A stretch of 64,000 nt of DNA from Dermatophagoides farinae (GCF_024713945.1 NC_134682.1:2356001-2420000), one strand, 5' to 3'. Counted from the first letter of the stretch, positions 10,264-23,300 are shown. Numbers and translations: made by a program. The notes: generated by a model not told the origin, from the sequence alone.

Positions 10264-11561
10264 CTAGAATTTTAGCGATCCAATATTTGATAAATCGGGT
10301 AATTTAATATCTCGAAATTGTTGGGAAAGATTCATATTCTTTACAGCTGATACGGCTCGTGCTGGTGCTGCGCTGATTCCCATCTGATTATATTACCACC
10401 ATTGATTGATTTGTTGTGTTATATATGTGAATATATATAAAAAAATTTGTATAAAACAAAAAAACGAGAAAGAAAAAAGACATTTACATGAGAAAAACAA
10501 GATCGAGAAAAAACGGGCAGCAAAAAAAAAACAAATGGGAAAGACAGACAGACATACGGGAAATGTTCATAAATGACAGTACAGAACGTTAAATATATAA
10601 ATTCAAAGGAAATTTTGAATTTTCGTTTCGTTTTTTTTAAAAATATTTTTACATTTAAAAACAAAAATAATTTTTAGTCTGAAAAAAAATTAAAATCAAA
10701 TGGGATCACTGAACTAGAGGTTAGTTATTATTATTCGTATCAAAAAAAGAAGAAAACAATTTTTGATCATCATCATTTAAATTTCAATTGATCGATTGGT
10801 TGCTGTTGGTGTGATAGAAATTGGTTGATACGAACATTATTCTTCCAACTAACCTCTTGTTTTTCCATTGCATTTTGTTCTTCAATTCTTGTTATTATTT
10901 CCGACATGCTTGTTTCCAATACCATACCGCCCATAACTAATTCATTCAGTATATGATGTACCTATTTTGAAAAAGTCATTTCACATTTCGTTTTCAAATG
11001 GAAAATAAAATTTTTTAAAAAAAAGTGGTTAAAAATTCGAACTGAAATTGTATTACAACAACATTAACATACTTTATCCACATGAAATATTAGATCCAAT
11101 TCGCAAACATTTTCAAAACATTTATCCAATGTTTCAACAAATACTTGAATTAGATCAAGTATACCTAATTCAGATTCACTGGAATCAACACAGAATACAA
11201 AATATAATGTTGCATAATGACGATAGATAAGTTTATAATCGGAACCACCAATTAAACTAATTTTTTTTTTTGGAAAAATTAAAAATTGAATTCGAATGAA
11301 TTTAATATTGGAAAAATTATTTACCTGCCACCTTCAAGAAAATTACAAACATTTTCATCACGTTTAGAGACCAATTGAAATGTTTCCTTTATAATCTGTT
11401 GTTGTAAATCTTCTGGCTGTGTTTGTGTGAGAAAAAAAAAGAAAAGAGATTGGTAATGTAATTTTGGATCAATCAATCGAATCGAAACTTACATAGAATT
11501 CATAAAATTTTGTCAAACGTGGCTTTCCATGATTATTGAATACCAAGATGGCTTTAATCAT
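10264..11561 (-). CDS. AP3S: AP-3 adaptor complex sigma subunit
   Basis: Five exons: 11493-11561, 11325-11416, 11073-11256, 10854-10961 and 10264-10383, giving 190 residues (human AP3S1 has 193). The sequence begins MIKAILVFNNHGKPRLTKFY and continues with VSKRDENVCNFLEGGSLIGG, LIYRHYATLYFVFCVDSSES, FVETLDKCFENVCELDLIF and VMGGMVLETSMSEI, all diagnostic of AP-3 sigma and not AP-1 or AP-2 sigma. The last exon reads ISAAPARAVSAVKNMNL, the AP-3-specific tail. The protein is the small core subunit of AP-3, which sorts cargo from endosomes and Golgi to lysosome-related organelles. The last intron is long (10384-10853). If it is retained, the frame runs on for 26 codons to a stop at 10773, giving a different tail. 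The XLF-like gene begins 240 bases downstream on the same strand. Confidence 0.95.
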
Positions 11562-12619
11562 TTTTTTTTAATTTTTAATTCAAATAAATGCTTGAAAATT
11601 ACACAAACACACACACACAAAATGATAAATAGAATTACAAATTTATCGATGAAATGATTCTTTCACTAAAAAAAAGTTGAAAAAATTAATTTTGTGTGTA
11701 TCAATCCAGTTTTTTTTCTCTTGGTTGATTTGCTGAATCAATGATTGTGTGTTTGAGCATTCAGAATACAGTAGAAATGGCACACTAGATGGCGCCATAA
11801 ATTAATGTTTATCACATTTGACATTTTTACCAATATTGATCAATCAGTCGATCGAACGAATTAACTGATGATGATCATCGTCGAAAAAAAATGACATTTT
11901 ATTTCGTTCGATCGATCTAATATTTATATTTATCTTTTTTTTATGATCTTTGTACTTTTTTTTATAATTATCATTATCACCATAATGGCCAATTATGATC
12001 AATAGATTTCATTCCATGTTTGTTGTTGATTTTGACACGTCAATAATTTATAAATTGAAATGTTCCAATTCCATTATATAGAATATAATAATTCTATCTG
12101 TAAAAGATCTACTAGAATTTGATTCCAAAAAATATAGTTTTTGTACAAAAAATACATTTCTTCTTTTTCTTCTTCTTATCATTCATCAAAGATTTATTTT
12201 GTTATTGTTATTGTGTTGTTTTCAACATATTAAAATCCTATATTTTTCAATTATATATTTTAATAATTCATTCCATCTCTGGGTAAGTAATTTTTTCAAT
12301 TTTTTTTCATTGAAAAATCTATACTAATCAATAATTGAGCTTATCATAATCCTCAATATTATATTATATTATTATTGTTGTTGTTGTTTTCGCTTTCACA
12401 ATCTATCTATCTTCAGAACATTTATTTTGTACTCATTGGTACTTATATATCGGTTTTAAGTTTCAATTTTGTTTTGTTTTCAAGAAAATTGTACAATGTT
12501 GTTGGTTTAGCAAAAAAAAAACAAGCTAAGAATTGGTAACCTGTTTTTTCTCTTTTTTTTTCTTATGTTTTCTGGTTTTCTGTTTTTCGTACATTCGTAC
12601 GAAATTGGTGTGTTTACCA

Positions 12620-12650
<31 letters not shown>

Positions 12651-14940
12651 TCATTATTATGGTCTTGTCTTTAAATAATGATGACAAATTTGTGTACCCG
12701 CCTTGAATCGTTGATTGAAATACAAATGTATTGTAGCATCTATCTATCAAATGATGTTTAATAGTGACCTTGACCACGTTGATGGAATTCTCCAAAAAGA
12801 AATTTTAATTTTTACCAATAATAAACATAATATATAATCTGGCATTGAATGAAAGTTTTTGTTTGTTCAATCCTTAATTTCTTTCATTATTCGTACATTA
12901 AGTTTTGTTTTTCTTTTACATTTCCACTTTTCACTAGTTACTATCAGCTGACAAGGAAAATTTTATCAAATCGAATGTATTTTTCTCTCTCTCTCTCTCT
13001 CCGTGTAAATGTGATTTGATAAAATCGAAATTATTGATTCTCAAAACAAAGAAACAAAAAAAAAAATTAACCATTGATTGGTTTGTTGTGTTTGATGTCG
13101 TTTGAAAATCAAAATTAATCAACTTCTGCTGCTGTCGCTGTCATTTTGTTTCATATCAATACTGGGTGTGTTTGACTGTGTGCATGTTATTTGATTCTTT
13201 GTTTCAAAGAAAAATACATCAAACATAAAACTCAGTTCATTCGTTCAATTGCAATATATCATCTGCTGTCATTTGCATATTTGAATTCGAATTGAACACA
13301 TACAGACATAATTTAATTGAATTTTTCGAAATAAAACTTTTCATCATCATAGTGACAGTCAAAATCACAGAAAAAAAAGAGAAAATTTCAACCTTTGAAT
13401 CCATTTGGTCAGTTGATTGTTCCGTAATTTTTATTATTCAATTTTGGATTCTTGTTTGTAAGTATTTTTAAATAACTCTTTTTATCTGTTATATTCGGTT
13501 AATAATAATAAACGAATAAAATCCTAAAATATGGGTTATTGTATCATCATAACAATAAGCCATAAAATAAACCGATTTATTGTGATCATTCATAAACTGA
13601 TCACGTGTGTGTGTAATTGTGATATATTTGTCTTGTTGTTGTGTTGTCAATAAAAAAAATGTTTTGACACAAATCATTCATCATTCATTGTCGATCATAC
13701 AAATTTGAGATGTTAATTTCCATTCTTCTTGCAGAATGTTTGCTCTACCGATAATGATGAGAATGAGTAGTCGTTTCACTTGCTCTTGATGATGATGATG
13801 ACAATATTCTTGTTATTACAGTACTACTAGTTCATTCATATATAGATCAAAAGCACTTTGCCAAGAATATTTTGCCGTTCTTTTCTTTACTCTACTTGTA
13901 TAGAAACCATATACATTTTTTATGGGTTTTCTTCAAATCAAAAAAAAAAAAAAAAAAAAAAAGAAAGAATCCCTACACATTGAAAACACACTGCAAGCAA
14001 ACAAGAAATATAAAAAAAAATTCGTCTGCACTTTTGTTTGCTAATAATAAATTGTAATTATTCCTGGTGTCTTGGTGTCGTTTATTTGTTGCGAAATTAT
14101 TCTTTTGTGACGATGACTATGACGATAAATGTCCGTTATGTCTTTCCGTATTTTTTTTTTTTCTCTCTCTCTCTCTCTCTCTCTACCCGTTGACAAAAAT
14201 TATTATTAGTCTATACTAGAGATATAATGACATGAGTGAATGTCATTTACTCGTTCATTACAAATACACATAGACAAAAACGATTCGTTTTTTTCCCTCG
14301 TTCTCACTTAACTGAATTCTGTTTTTGTTGTTGTTGTTTCTTTTTCAAATTATTCATGTTTGTTTTGTGTGTGTGTGTTAGTGGAGAATGAATTTTGAAT
14401 GACAACTTTCATCAATTTCATTTTATTTTCATTTTGTGTTGATTGATTTATTATTATTGATTAATTAATCATCAATTTCCGGCTTTATTTATTGATTTCA
14501 TTTCAAAGCTGATTTTTTTTCCTCTGATCAAAACAAAAATGAATCGAAAAATGAGTGCATTGTTCGTAATTGATTATTATCATTTTTTTTTGTTTCAATT
14601 TTCATTGTCATTAATTAACATTTTAATTTTCATTTTATTTAATTCATTTTTTTCAATTCAATCAATTTTCATTCAATATATTCTTATTTCAATCAGATTT
14701 TCTTCTTTTTATTTTTCTTTCTTTCCTTTTCATAACAATGAATTTTTATTAATTTCATTACGTCATTCCTGTTGTCATAATAATAATAATAATCATAATA
14801 TGTTTGTTGTTCGTTCATATTCATCAATACCTTCATCATCATCGTCATCGAATGATAATAATAAACATCGACATAATAAAAAACAAAACGAATTTTTCTG
14901 GAACATTTATAGACAGGATAAATTTGCCTGGATCAAAGTT
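11562..14940. other. Intergenic stretch between AP3S and GPD
   Basis: No clear gene is visible. It holds the AP3S promoter with a CTCF-like motif at 11781-11796, CT runs at 12983-13001 and 14160-14182, a GTT run near 12623-12646, and the 5' region of the dehydrogenase gene. An unusually long T-rich frame (14539-14940) is open in phase with the dehydrogenase. Other minus-strand open frames (12526-13677) are K/T/F-rich and look like chance. Confidence 0.5.
11781..11796 (+). promoter_or_regulatory. CTCF-like motif upstream of AP3S
   Basis: CACACTAGATGGCGCC contains a 13-of-14 match to the CTCF core consensus. It lies 220 bases upstream of the AP3S start, at the border of a 3.4 kb gene-free stretch. 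Function is inferred only from the motif. Confidence 0.35.
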
Positions 14941-16452
14941 ATGGGTAAAAAACGTGTTTGCATTATTGGTTCTGGTAATTGGTAAGCATTGATTGATTTA
15001 TTTATTATCAAACATTTACAATATATATATATTGATTTGTTTTTTTTTTCTTATTTATGATATTGGCAAAAAAAGGGGCTCAGCTATAGCAAAAATTGTT
15101 GGCAAAAATGCACATAAATATCCACAATTTGAAACCGATGTTCGTATGTATGTTTATGAAGAGATTGTTGATGGAAGAAAATTAAGTGAAATTATAAATG
15201 AACAACATGAGAATGTTAAATATTTACCCGGACATAAATTGCCTGAAAATATTGTAAGTTGAGATAAATGAAAAAAAAAATGAAATTTATTATGAAAAAC
15301 GATCATTGTGTTTACCAATCAAAAACTCATCAAATACATCGAGATAAGATAATTTATCATCATTTTTTTTCTCACTACCATATCACTATAATAGATTGCC
15401 GATCCAGACCTTGAACATACGGTTGGTGATGCTGATATACTTGTATTTGTTGTACCACATGCCTTTGTATCACGAATCTGTAATACTCTTAAGGGTAAAA
15501 TTAATCCGAATGCAATAGCTATCTCATTGATTAAGGTTTGTGGTTTATTCATTTTTTTTTATTAAAAAATTTCTCAAACATTTTTTTTTCTATAATAGGG
15601 TTTCAATGAACTGCCATCCGGTGGTATTGAATTAATATCTGATGTAATACGTCATACATTAGGTATTGATACATCGGTATTGATGGGAGCAAATCTGGCA
15701 AATGAAGTGGCCGAACAGAAATTCTGTGAAACAACCATTGGTTGTAAATGTCCACATCAAGGTGCCATACTGAAGGATTTATTTCAAACGGATGATTTTC
15801 GTATAACTGTTGTGCCGGATCGATATACAGTAGAAATTTGTGGTGCATTAAAAGTTGGTTATTTTTTTCTGACCAAAATAACTTATTCCGGATTGTAAAA
15901 GATATCACTCTTTTTTCCTTTGTTTATTCGAAATCTAGAATGTTGTTGCATGTGCAGCCGGTTTTTCCGATGGTCTTGGTTATGGTGACAATACTAAAGC
16001 GGCTGTCATTCGAATTGGCCTAAAAGAGATGATTCGTTTCTGTAAAACATTCTATGCCGATGGATTACGGGTGTCAACATTTTTTGAATCATGTGGTGTT
16101 GCCGATCTAATTACCACCTGTTATGGTGGCCGTAATCGTCGTGTATCCGAAGCATTTGTTAAAACGGGTAAAACAATTGAAGAACTTGAAACTGAAATGC
16201 TCAATGGACAAAAATTACAAGGTTATCAAACTTGTGAAGAAGTGGTTAATATGCTCAATCTTAATGGTTATATTGATCGTATGTATTTGAAATTACGAAA
16301 AAAAACTCAAAATTCTTAAAAAAAAATGTCTTATGTTTATACTATGTCTAGGTTTTCCATTATTCCATGCTGTAAATCTGATTTATAAACGTGAATTACC
16401 TGCAGAAAAATTGGTTGAATTTCTACGCAGAGAACCTGATGAAGATGATTGA
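14941..16452 (+). CDS. GPD1: Cytosolic NAD-dependent glycerol-3-phosphate dehydrogenase
   Basis: Six exons: 14941-14981, 15076-15253, 15395-15535, 15599-15853, 15939-16278 and 16352-16452. From the ATG at 14941 they give 351 residues; human GPD1 has 349. It interconverts dihydroxyacetone phosphate and glycerol 3-phosphate with NADH, linking glycolysis to lipid synthesis and the glycerophosphate shuttle. Visible hallmarks are the NAD-binding loop [34 protein letters not shown] (active-site Lys), [28 protein letters not shown] (second Lys), CDGLG-type loop [29 protein letters not shown] and NGQKLQG. The fourth intron has a weak GTTGGT donor. The reading frame is also open upstream to an ATG at 14539 with good start context (CAAAAATG), which would add 134 residues; the shorter start was preferred because it matches the family's length. 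Confidence 0.95.
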
Positions 16453-16609
16453 ATTTACTATTGACTGTGCATCCGGATGAATTCATGATTCATCATTTAT
16501 CAAAAAAAAAAATAGACCCAAATCAATCAATTAATCAATCAGGAAAACAAAAATACTAAACAAAAAGAAATCGTGATTGTGAAACGCACTTGCCACACAA
16601 TCCACTTCA

Positions 16610-16615
16610 AATAAA
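16610..16615 (+). terminator. Candidate poly(A) signal of the GPD gene
   Basis: AATAAA about 160 bases after the stop codon, followed downstream by A-rich then T-rich sequence. Confidence 0.45.
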
Positions 16616-17611
16616 AATTGTGACTGAAATTAGATTATACTCAAACAAAACAAAACAAAAAAAAACGTCCCAAACAACCTATTTAAAAAAACCTTTTTTA
16701 AAAAATTTATTTTAATCGATTATTTTCCTGCCATAAGAACACTCATACACACACACACACCTCCCCATCTTTCCTATCTAAATTCTACACTGAATTTTAA
16801 CCTGAATCACTTGTTATATTCAATTTATGTTATTAGTGTTTTGTTATGATCATGAATGATGATTGAATTGAAATGAATTTTAATTTTAATAATAAAAAAA
16901 AATGAATTTTTTTTTTAATTTAAAAAAAACGCGCATGGGCATCAAAATTTTGTTTTGTTTTGTTATTACGAAAATCGAATGTTGTGTTTGTTTTGAACAT
17001 AGTTGTTCGAAATGCGCAAACTCACAATTCCTAAATGTATTTAAATAGAATATATACACACATATATTGCTCATCATACAATACAAATAGACCGAAAAAC
17101 TGATGCGCACTTTAATTTTTGTTTTCTGGTTTAGTAGTTCTCTGAAACATTATTATTAATCCGGAACATTTTCTTTCAAATAATCATCGATATTATAAGA
17201 TTCTTTTTTTTTTTGTTTATCAGAAAAACCAAACTATTGAAAGGTTTGTCATTTGATCACTATTATTAAAGTTTTTTTTCGTTAGATAAGATCGTTGATA
17301 CCTGTCGTGAATCGTGAAATTCAGAAATTTTTATTTTTTGTTTTGTTTTTCGTAATGTCGATGATGACTAATACCATTGAAAATTGGTCAAATATCCTAT
17401 TTGCTTTTCAATCGTTTGATTCGAGGATATAATGTCAATGCATACACAAAAAAAACTTGTTATCCTCGAAATCGTATGATTGATAGCATATATAGTGTAA
17501 TAATAAGTACTCAACGATGATGACTCATCTAGCTGCAAATCGAGATTTTTCTCTTTTTTTCTCAATTTTTTGTACTCAAATGCTAGTTGATTTTTTGAAA
17601 TTTCATTTCAG

Positions 17612-17618
17612 TATATAA
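17612..17618 (+). promoter_or_regulatory. TATA box of the SKICH-domain gene
   Basis: TATATAA followed by AC, 93 bases before the ATG at 17711. A start of transcription some 25-35 bases downstream would leave a short 5' UTR. It is the clearest TATA-like element upstream of any gene in the window. Confidence 0.5.
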
Positions 17619-17710
17619 ACAATACGATTTATTCATTCATTTTTTTATTATTTTTTCTTTTTCTTTCATCATTGATATATTGTCTTTGTGTTTAGTGTTA
17701 AAACAACAAT

Positions 17711-19814
17711 ATGGCCGATTATGTTTCACTAAAATCATCGGATAAATCCGATGATTTGGATTCAACATTATTATCACCATCGATGACCGATAGTGGTGAT
17801 CAATTTGCTGGTTTCAAAAGTTCAGAATCATTGGTTACTTTTAATAAAACAAAAATGACCTATACAATTAATGATGAATTATCGGCACATTTTTCTGTAT
17901 TTTTATCATCATATAAAATGGATGATAATGATCATGTTGGTATTTGTCGCCTCCCAGATGATATGTTCATTGTTTCGAAATTAATTCGTGATTGTGATGT
18001 GGATACTGAGCTGGAAAATCTTGATGATATTGGTCTATTAGATGATGATAAAATTATTGCCAAAAAAACTTGTTTCAAGCAAAAAGATTTGCCTATGGAT
18101 AAGAAACCATCATATTTTCAATTCTGTTATCAGAATTCTAATGGTGCTATATTGGGTAAATCTACACCGTTCCAAATTAAAGATGTGACCGAAATGCAAA
18201 GTTCATCAATGTCACCACCACAAATGGTTGAAAGTACAGCCACTACAAGTGGCGTTGTTGAACGTCCGGATGAAGAGGATTTTATTGTCGTAAGTTTTTT
18301 TAAAATGAAATTTTAGTTTGCCAAAAAAAAAATAAACATTTTGTCTTGAATAGGTTCGATCTCAAGAAAGTTTTCTCAAAGAACGTATCGAACATTTGAC
18401 CAAATCAAACAATTTACTTCAATATCTTATCCGTAATATGGAAAAAGATATTGTTGATAAGGAAAATGAAAACAAAGAATTGAATTCTCGATTAAATTCA
18501 ACCGTAGAGGAATTGCAAAAAATTAAGAAAGCACAAGCAGATTCGGCCGAAGTTTTGCAATTTATTAGCCACCAAAAAGATGATCTAGATAATGTCAAGT
18601 CACAATTGGAAGAAACATTGAGAACTGAACGGGAACTTCGACGACGATTGGAAAAAGAATTGTCCGAATTGCAAGACACATATAAAGAATATGATAAAGA
18701 TTTAAAAGAATCACGTGAGAATGCCTCTCAATTGCAAACAATTTTATCGCAAAAAGAAGAGGACATTTCATTGGCACAAGATATGATAGACAATCTTCGT
18801 AAAGCAAACAACGAATTGCTCAGCAAAGTTCATTCGTTGGAAGATGATATGGAAAATACGAAATCAATTCTGGCCACAACATTGGACGAACGAAGAGCAT
18901 TAATGGATGAACGTTCAAATTGGCATACATCGATGAAAACGTATGATGAATCGAAAAATTATCTCATACAACGTGTTGAAGATTTGGAAAAAATACGCGA
19001 TAAACAATTGGCTGAGATTAAATCATTGGAAGAAGAATTACGTCAGTCGATTTCAAATCTAAAAAATATTAATTCAAAATCTGAAAAAGAACAATCATAT
19101 CATCAGAAACAACAGCAAGATATGATCATTAAGATTGACAAATTGAATGCTGATTACATTGAAATGCGTGCTCGTTTAGAACAGGCTAAAGTTGAATATG
19201 GAAATCTGTTTGTGAAATATCAAAATTTACAAAAGAAACAAGAACGTAATAGTTCATCACAAGATAAATCTGGTTCGATATATCCAAAATTACCATCAAA
19301 TGAATCTTCTTCCTCTTTGGATGCAGATAAAATGATCATTATTGATCCTATTGATCGTATTCTTGATGAGATGGATTTGGCTACCCAAACCGATTCAAAA
19401 AGTTCAACATCCAAAGCAAATGATTCTGCAAATCTATTAACATTGAAAGAGGTTAATGAAATTCCAATACAATCCTCGTCGGCTGAGCAACAGCAAACTT
19501 TGGTAAAAACAATTGCTATCGAACCATCAGCACCACCACAGAAAGAACAGCCACAACAACAAGATGATTCGATTCATGTAAAAAGCATTATCGATATGCC
19601 ATGTACAATGTGTGAACAGGTAATTCGTTGTAATCAAACGGACGAAAATGGACAAATGAAAGAAATGATTGAACATTTTGAAGAAGTACATAAACAAAAA
19701 ATGTGTCCCGTTTGTTCCGTTTTGTTTGATACACGATTATCAATATTTAAATCATATTTTACCACACATTTACAGAATCATTTTAATCAGATGAAATATC
19801 CTTCTCAAAATTAA
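17711..19814 (+). CDS. TAX1BP1: SKICH/coiled-coil autophagy receptor-like protein (TAX1BP1/CALCOCO family)
   Basis: Two exons, 17711-18289 and 18354-19814, with a 64-base phase-0 intron, give 679 residues. Residues about 40-160 form a SKICH-like domain (YTINDELSAHFSVFLSSYKMDD, HVGICRL, then YFQFCYQNSNGAILGKSTPF), as in NDP52, TAX1BP1 and CALCOCO1. At the end of exon 1 comes an acidic patch with EEDFIVV, at the position of the NDP52 LC3-binding EEDILVV. Residues about 195-510 are a long coiled coil. The C-terminus has two zinc-binding motifs: a degenerate one (CTMCEQ, then HFEEVH) and CPVCSVLFD with TTHLQNHF, like the TAX1BP1 ubiquitin-binding fingers. The family links ubiquitinated cargo to ATG8 proteins in selective autophagy and damps NF-kB signalling; that role is inferred. 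It is convergent with PDE8. Confidence 0.82.
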
Positions 19815-19981
19815 TTAATCATTTATAACACAAAAAATACCAATAATGATTAGATGAATATTTTTTTTTTTTTTTTGGTTATATACTACTCTATATAAGT
19901 GAGATTATCTGTTTTTCTTTAATCATTCATTCATTTGTTTTTTCCAATATGTTGACTTTATCTATCAAATCATCATTGAAT

Positions 19982-19987
19982 AATAAA
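19982..19987 (+). terminator. Poly(A) signal cluster of the SKICH-domain gene
   Basis: Overlapping AATAAA copies (TAATAAATAAATAAAC) about 170 bases after the stop codon. Confidence 0.5.
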
Positions 19988-20021
19988 TAAATAAACAAAA
20001 TATATTTGGTTTTATCGGAAA

Positions 20022-20027
20022 TTTATT
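20022..20027 (-). terminator. Candidate poly(A) signal of PDE8
   Basis: AATAAA on the minus strand, about 360 bases beyond the PDE8 stop codon. It lies some 40 bases from the poly(A) signal of the convergent SKICH-domain gene, so the two transcripts would end almost tail to tail. Confidence 0.35.
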
Positions 20028-20387
20028 ACATTTGAAAAATAAAACAATCGACAATAAACAAATGTCACAATGGTATTTATATATATATAAAAAATGAAAA
20101 TGAAAATGAAAAATGGGCGGACACCGGTGTCAAAATGTATGATGGAGAGGGCACACAACAATTTGTCAAAACAAAACATTCATCATTAATAATAATAATA
20201 ATAATAAATGGTAAAATTTAAATTTGATAACAGTTTTTTGTTTTTTAAATAACAACAAAACAAGGGAATTATACAAGGGAATTTTTTTTTGAACGAGGAA
20301 ATAACATTTCGATTTTCATTGCATTTTGTACAATTTGTTGTTATTATGATCAGAATATGATCCAATATCCGATGTATATATAGGAAA

Positions 20388-23300
20388 TCAGCTTGTATCA
20401 TTAGTGTTTTCTTCATCCACTTCTTTGATATCATCTTCAGCCGATTCGGATACTTTTCGAGATTTTGATTCGGCCGATGCAGATAGTTTATCTTTCCAAT
20501 ATTGATAATTAATATTCATATTGTCAATCATTTCGGTAAAGTTTCCAAACGCTATAAAAAGTGGTGAACAGATAAAATTATGAATTCAATTTAATTTTTG
20601 CAGGAAAAAAAAGACTTACAATGCCAAGCTTCAAACATATCGTTGGCAAAATAATCGATAAAACCAATTTGTGATTTTGGTATTGAACAATTTCGTCGAT
20701 CAAATGTTGGCATCACAACAGGCAGGCATTTACGTTTTTCTTCTTCGGTCTAAAAAGTTATCATTTTCATTGAAACACAACGAAAGATAAATTACAATAT
20801 AAATAGTCGAAATGAATATGGTTCCAATTACCTGATCACAATATTCGGATGCAATCCGATTAGCCCAAACTTCACATAACTTAGTCGGCCGACCTGGATT
20901 TGAAACATCGGCACATTTGATTAACATCCGTTTGATTAAGACTATATTCTCTGGGGTGGCCAAATCTGATACAGTGGTTGATGTAGAAATATTATCATCA
21001 TCATTTTTGTTACCACTACCACCACCAACACTTTTATATTTATCCAGACTAATCAATTGTTCATCATCAACAATATTGAATGATTGAAATGTACGAACGA
21101 ATTTGGTTAAATGTTCAAAATGTTTGGTCATTTCGGTTGCTAAAACCATATCGATGATTGATTGACGACATTCACGATATGTTTCACGATCAAGATTTTT
21201 AAATATATTCACACGATCCGAATCCGGTCCTAGAACGGTGAGCCGAAAACCATATGCAGCATGATGACTTTCTAGAACCGATCTATATTGATTCAATAAA
21301 TAATGATTAGGATTTTAATAAACGAAAATAGGAACAAATAAATTACGAATACATACATATCATTATATAGTACGGCTAATTCATGATTTGAATTCGAAAG
21401 AAAAGCACTATTTCTACCAGGATGATCAACATCATGAATGATGGCCGCAATCAAACAAATGGCCTGATCAAACGGATCGAACAATGTTTTTAGTCGTTCA
21501 GACATTAAATAATATGCTGTCGCTTGCATTACATCAGCTGCATGTGTAGAATTATGGTATGAATTTTTGCGATAATTAGCTTCGATTAATGAAAGCCAAT
21601 TTCGAGCTACCGTTTGGCTACAATTTAATGTTTGTAATACATTAAAACGATCGAATATTGAAGTGCCAAGCCATAATAATGGACTAATTTCAAAATCAAA
21701 CAGAAAACAAAAATGAAAATGAAAATGAAAATTGATCGTAGGTCATTATTATCAATTAACAATCACAAGTTAATGGTCAATAAATTATCATCATCATTAT
21801 GGCCATCATACCATTTATCTGATATTCTTTCAAGTTCAATGACATCGAAATTCCATTCGAGATCATTATCTAATAATTTTTGTATGTTAGCCGGTACGGT
21901 TATCGATGACGATAGACTTGATTGATGTTGATATTGTTGTTGTTGAGAATGATGGTGGCTTTGTTGTTGACTTGAATACGTGGGCGTAGACATTGTTTGT
22001 GTTAGATGATATGAAACACTATTCTTATGTGATGGTACATCATGTGACAATCGTCTTGTACTACTGTTGGTTGATTTATTTGATGTCTGTCGAGAAGAAA
22101 AGAAAAAGAAGAAGAAGAATTAATGGATAAGTCATTATTATTGATAATGGGTATTGATTCAAAGACACATTTACACTTACATTCATCAAGCTACTGACCA
22201 ATTCCGATGTAACCTGATCATCTGGATTGATTTGATTCTGAAATTTATTGAATACTTCAGAATTTTTCAATATATCAATAGCTTTCTCTAATGTTGGCGC
22301 TAAAAATGTTGGACCACTTTCTTTTATGGCCATTAAGATGTTTATAACCTGTCAAATGATAATATTGCAGCATTAGAGATAAATGATGATGGTGAAAGAT
22401 GTTGAACATTTTAAAGTTTAATCGACAACAAAAATAAAATAAAATAAAAGAATTTTTCGACCGTTACCTTGGTTATAGGAGCTTCGATCATTGATACGGA
22501 ATTGAATTTTGCTAAACTTGGTCTCCGAGCTACAGAATTTTTTTTGTTTGTTTGAAAGGAATTTTATTTAAAAAAAAAATATAACCCGATAAATGATAAT
22601 GGCAATGGCAATAATAATAAAGCATATAATAATAATTTATAATAATAAAATAGACAGACCTTCTGAACGAACATCAATGGTTGACATTTTACGATATGCA
22701 TTTCTTGCTGCAGCCGCTGTATTCGGTGATGATGATGTTGCCAATGATCCATGACTTGATGAGAATTCTAATAAATTTATGAATAAAAAAAAATTTTTTT
22801 TTTTTACAAATTCATCCATAAATTTTCATTTTATATAAATATAAATAATATACCTCTTTCTGGACTCATTAGTTTATCAACAAAAAGGAATGGAAATTCT
22901 TTAATATAGATGATGTATTCAGGTACACTACAATACATTCGAAACATGGTAACAAGTAACAAATTTCAATTAGAAAAAACATACTCTACTAAATAAAAAA
23001 TAATAATTATCAATCAAAATTACCCTTTTCGATAATTAATTGGCATTATACGATTCCAAATTGGTACACTTTCACCGGATTTTCTTCGATGATATATTTG
23101 TCCTTCCCATTCCTTTTATTTGAGACAAACACACACACACACACACACACACGAGAAATAATTATTGAAAATGCATTTTATTTTTGTCCGTAGGCCAAAT
23201 GAATGCTGACTGCACTTACCTTGCCATCATTATAGTTATTGATTTTTTCATCCACATCCATTTTAATTAGGTCATTTTGGAAAAAATCCTGTGTTCGCTG

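Larger units (their letters stand above)
16453..17710. other. Intergenic stretch between GPD and the SKICH-domain gene
   Basis: This holds the GPD 3' UTR, a short CA run near 16747-16760 and the promoter of the next gene. Nothing else gene-like is visible; the minus-strand frames at 16886-17565 look like chance. Confidence 0.6.
19815..20387. other. 3' flanks of convergent SKICH gene and PDE8
   Basis: Non-coding sequence shared by two 3' UTRs, with poly(A) signals on both strands near 20,000 and an AAT run at 20188-20208. No gene is visible; the minus-strand frame at 20186-20434 is partly the PDE8 end in the wrong frame. Confidence 0.6.
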
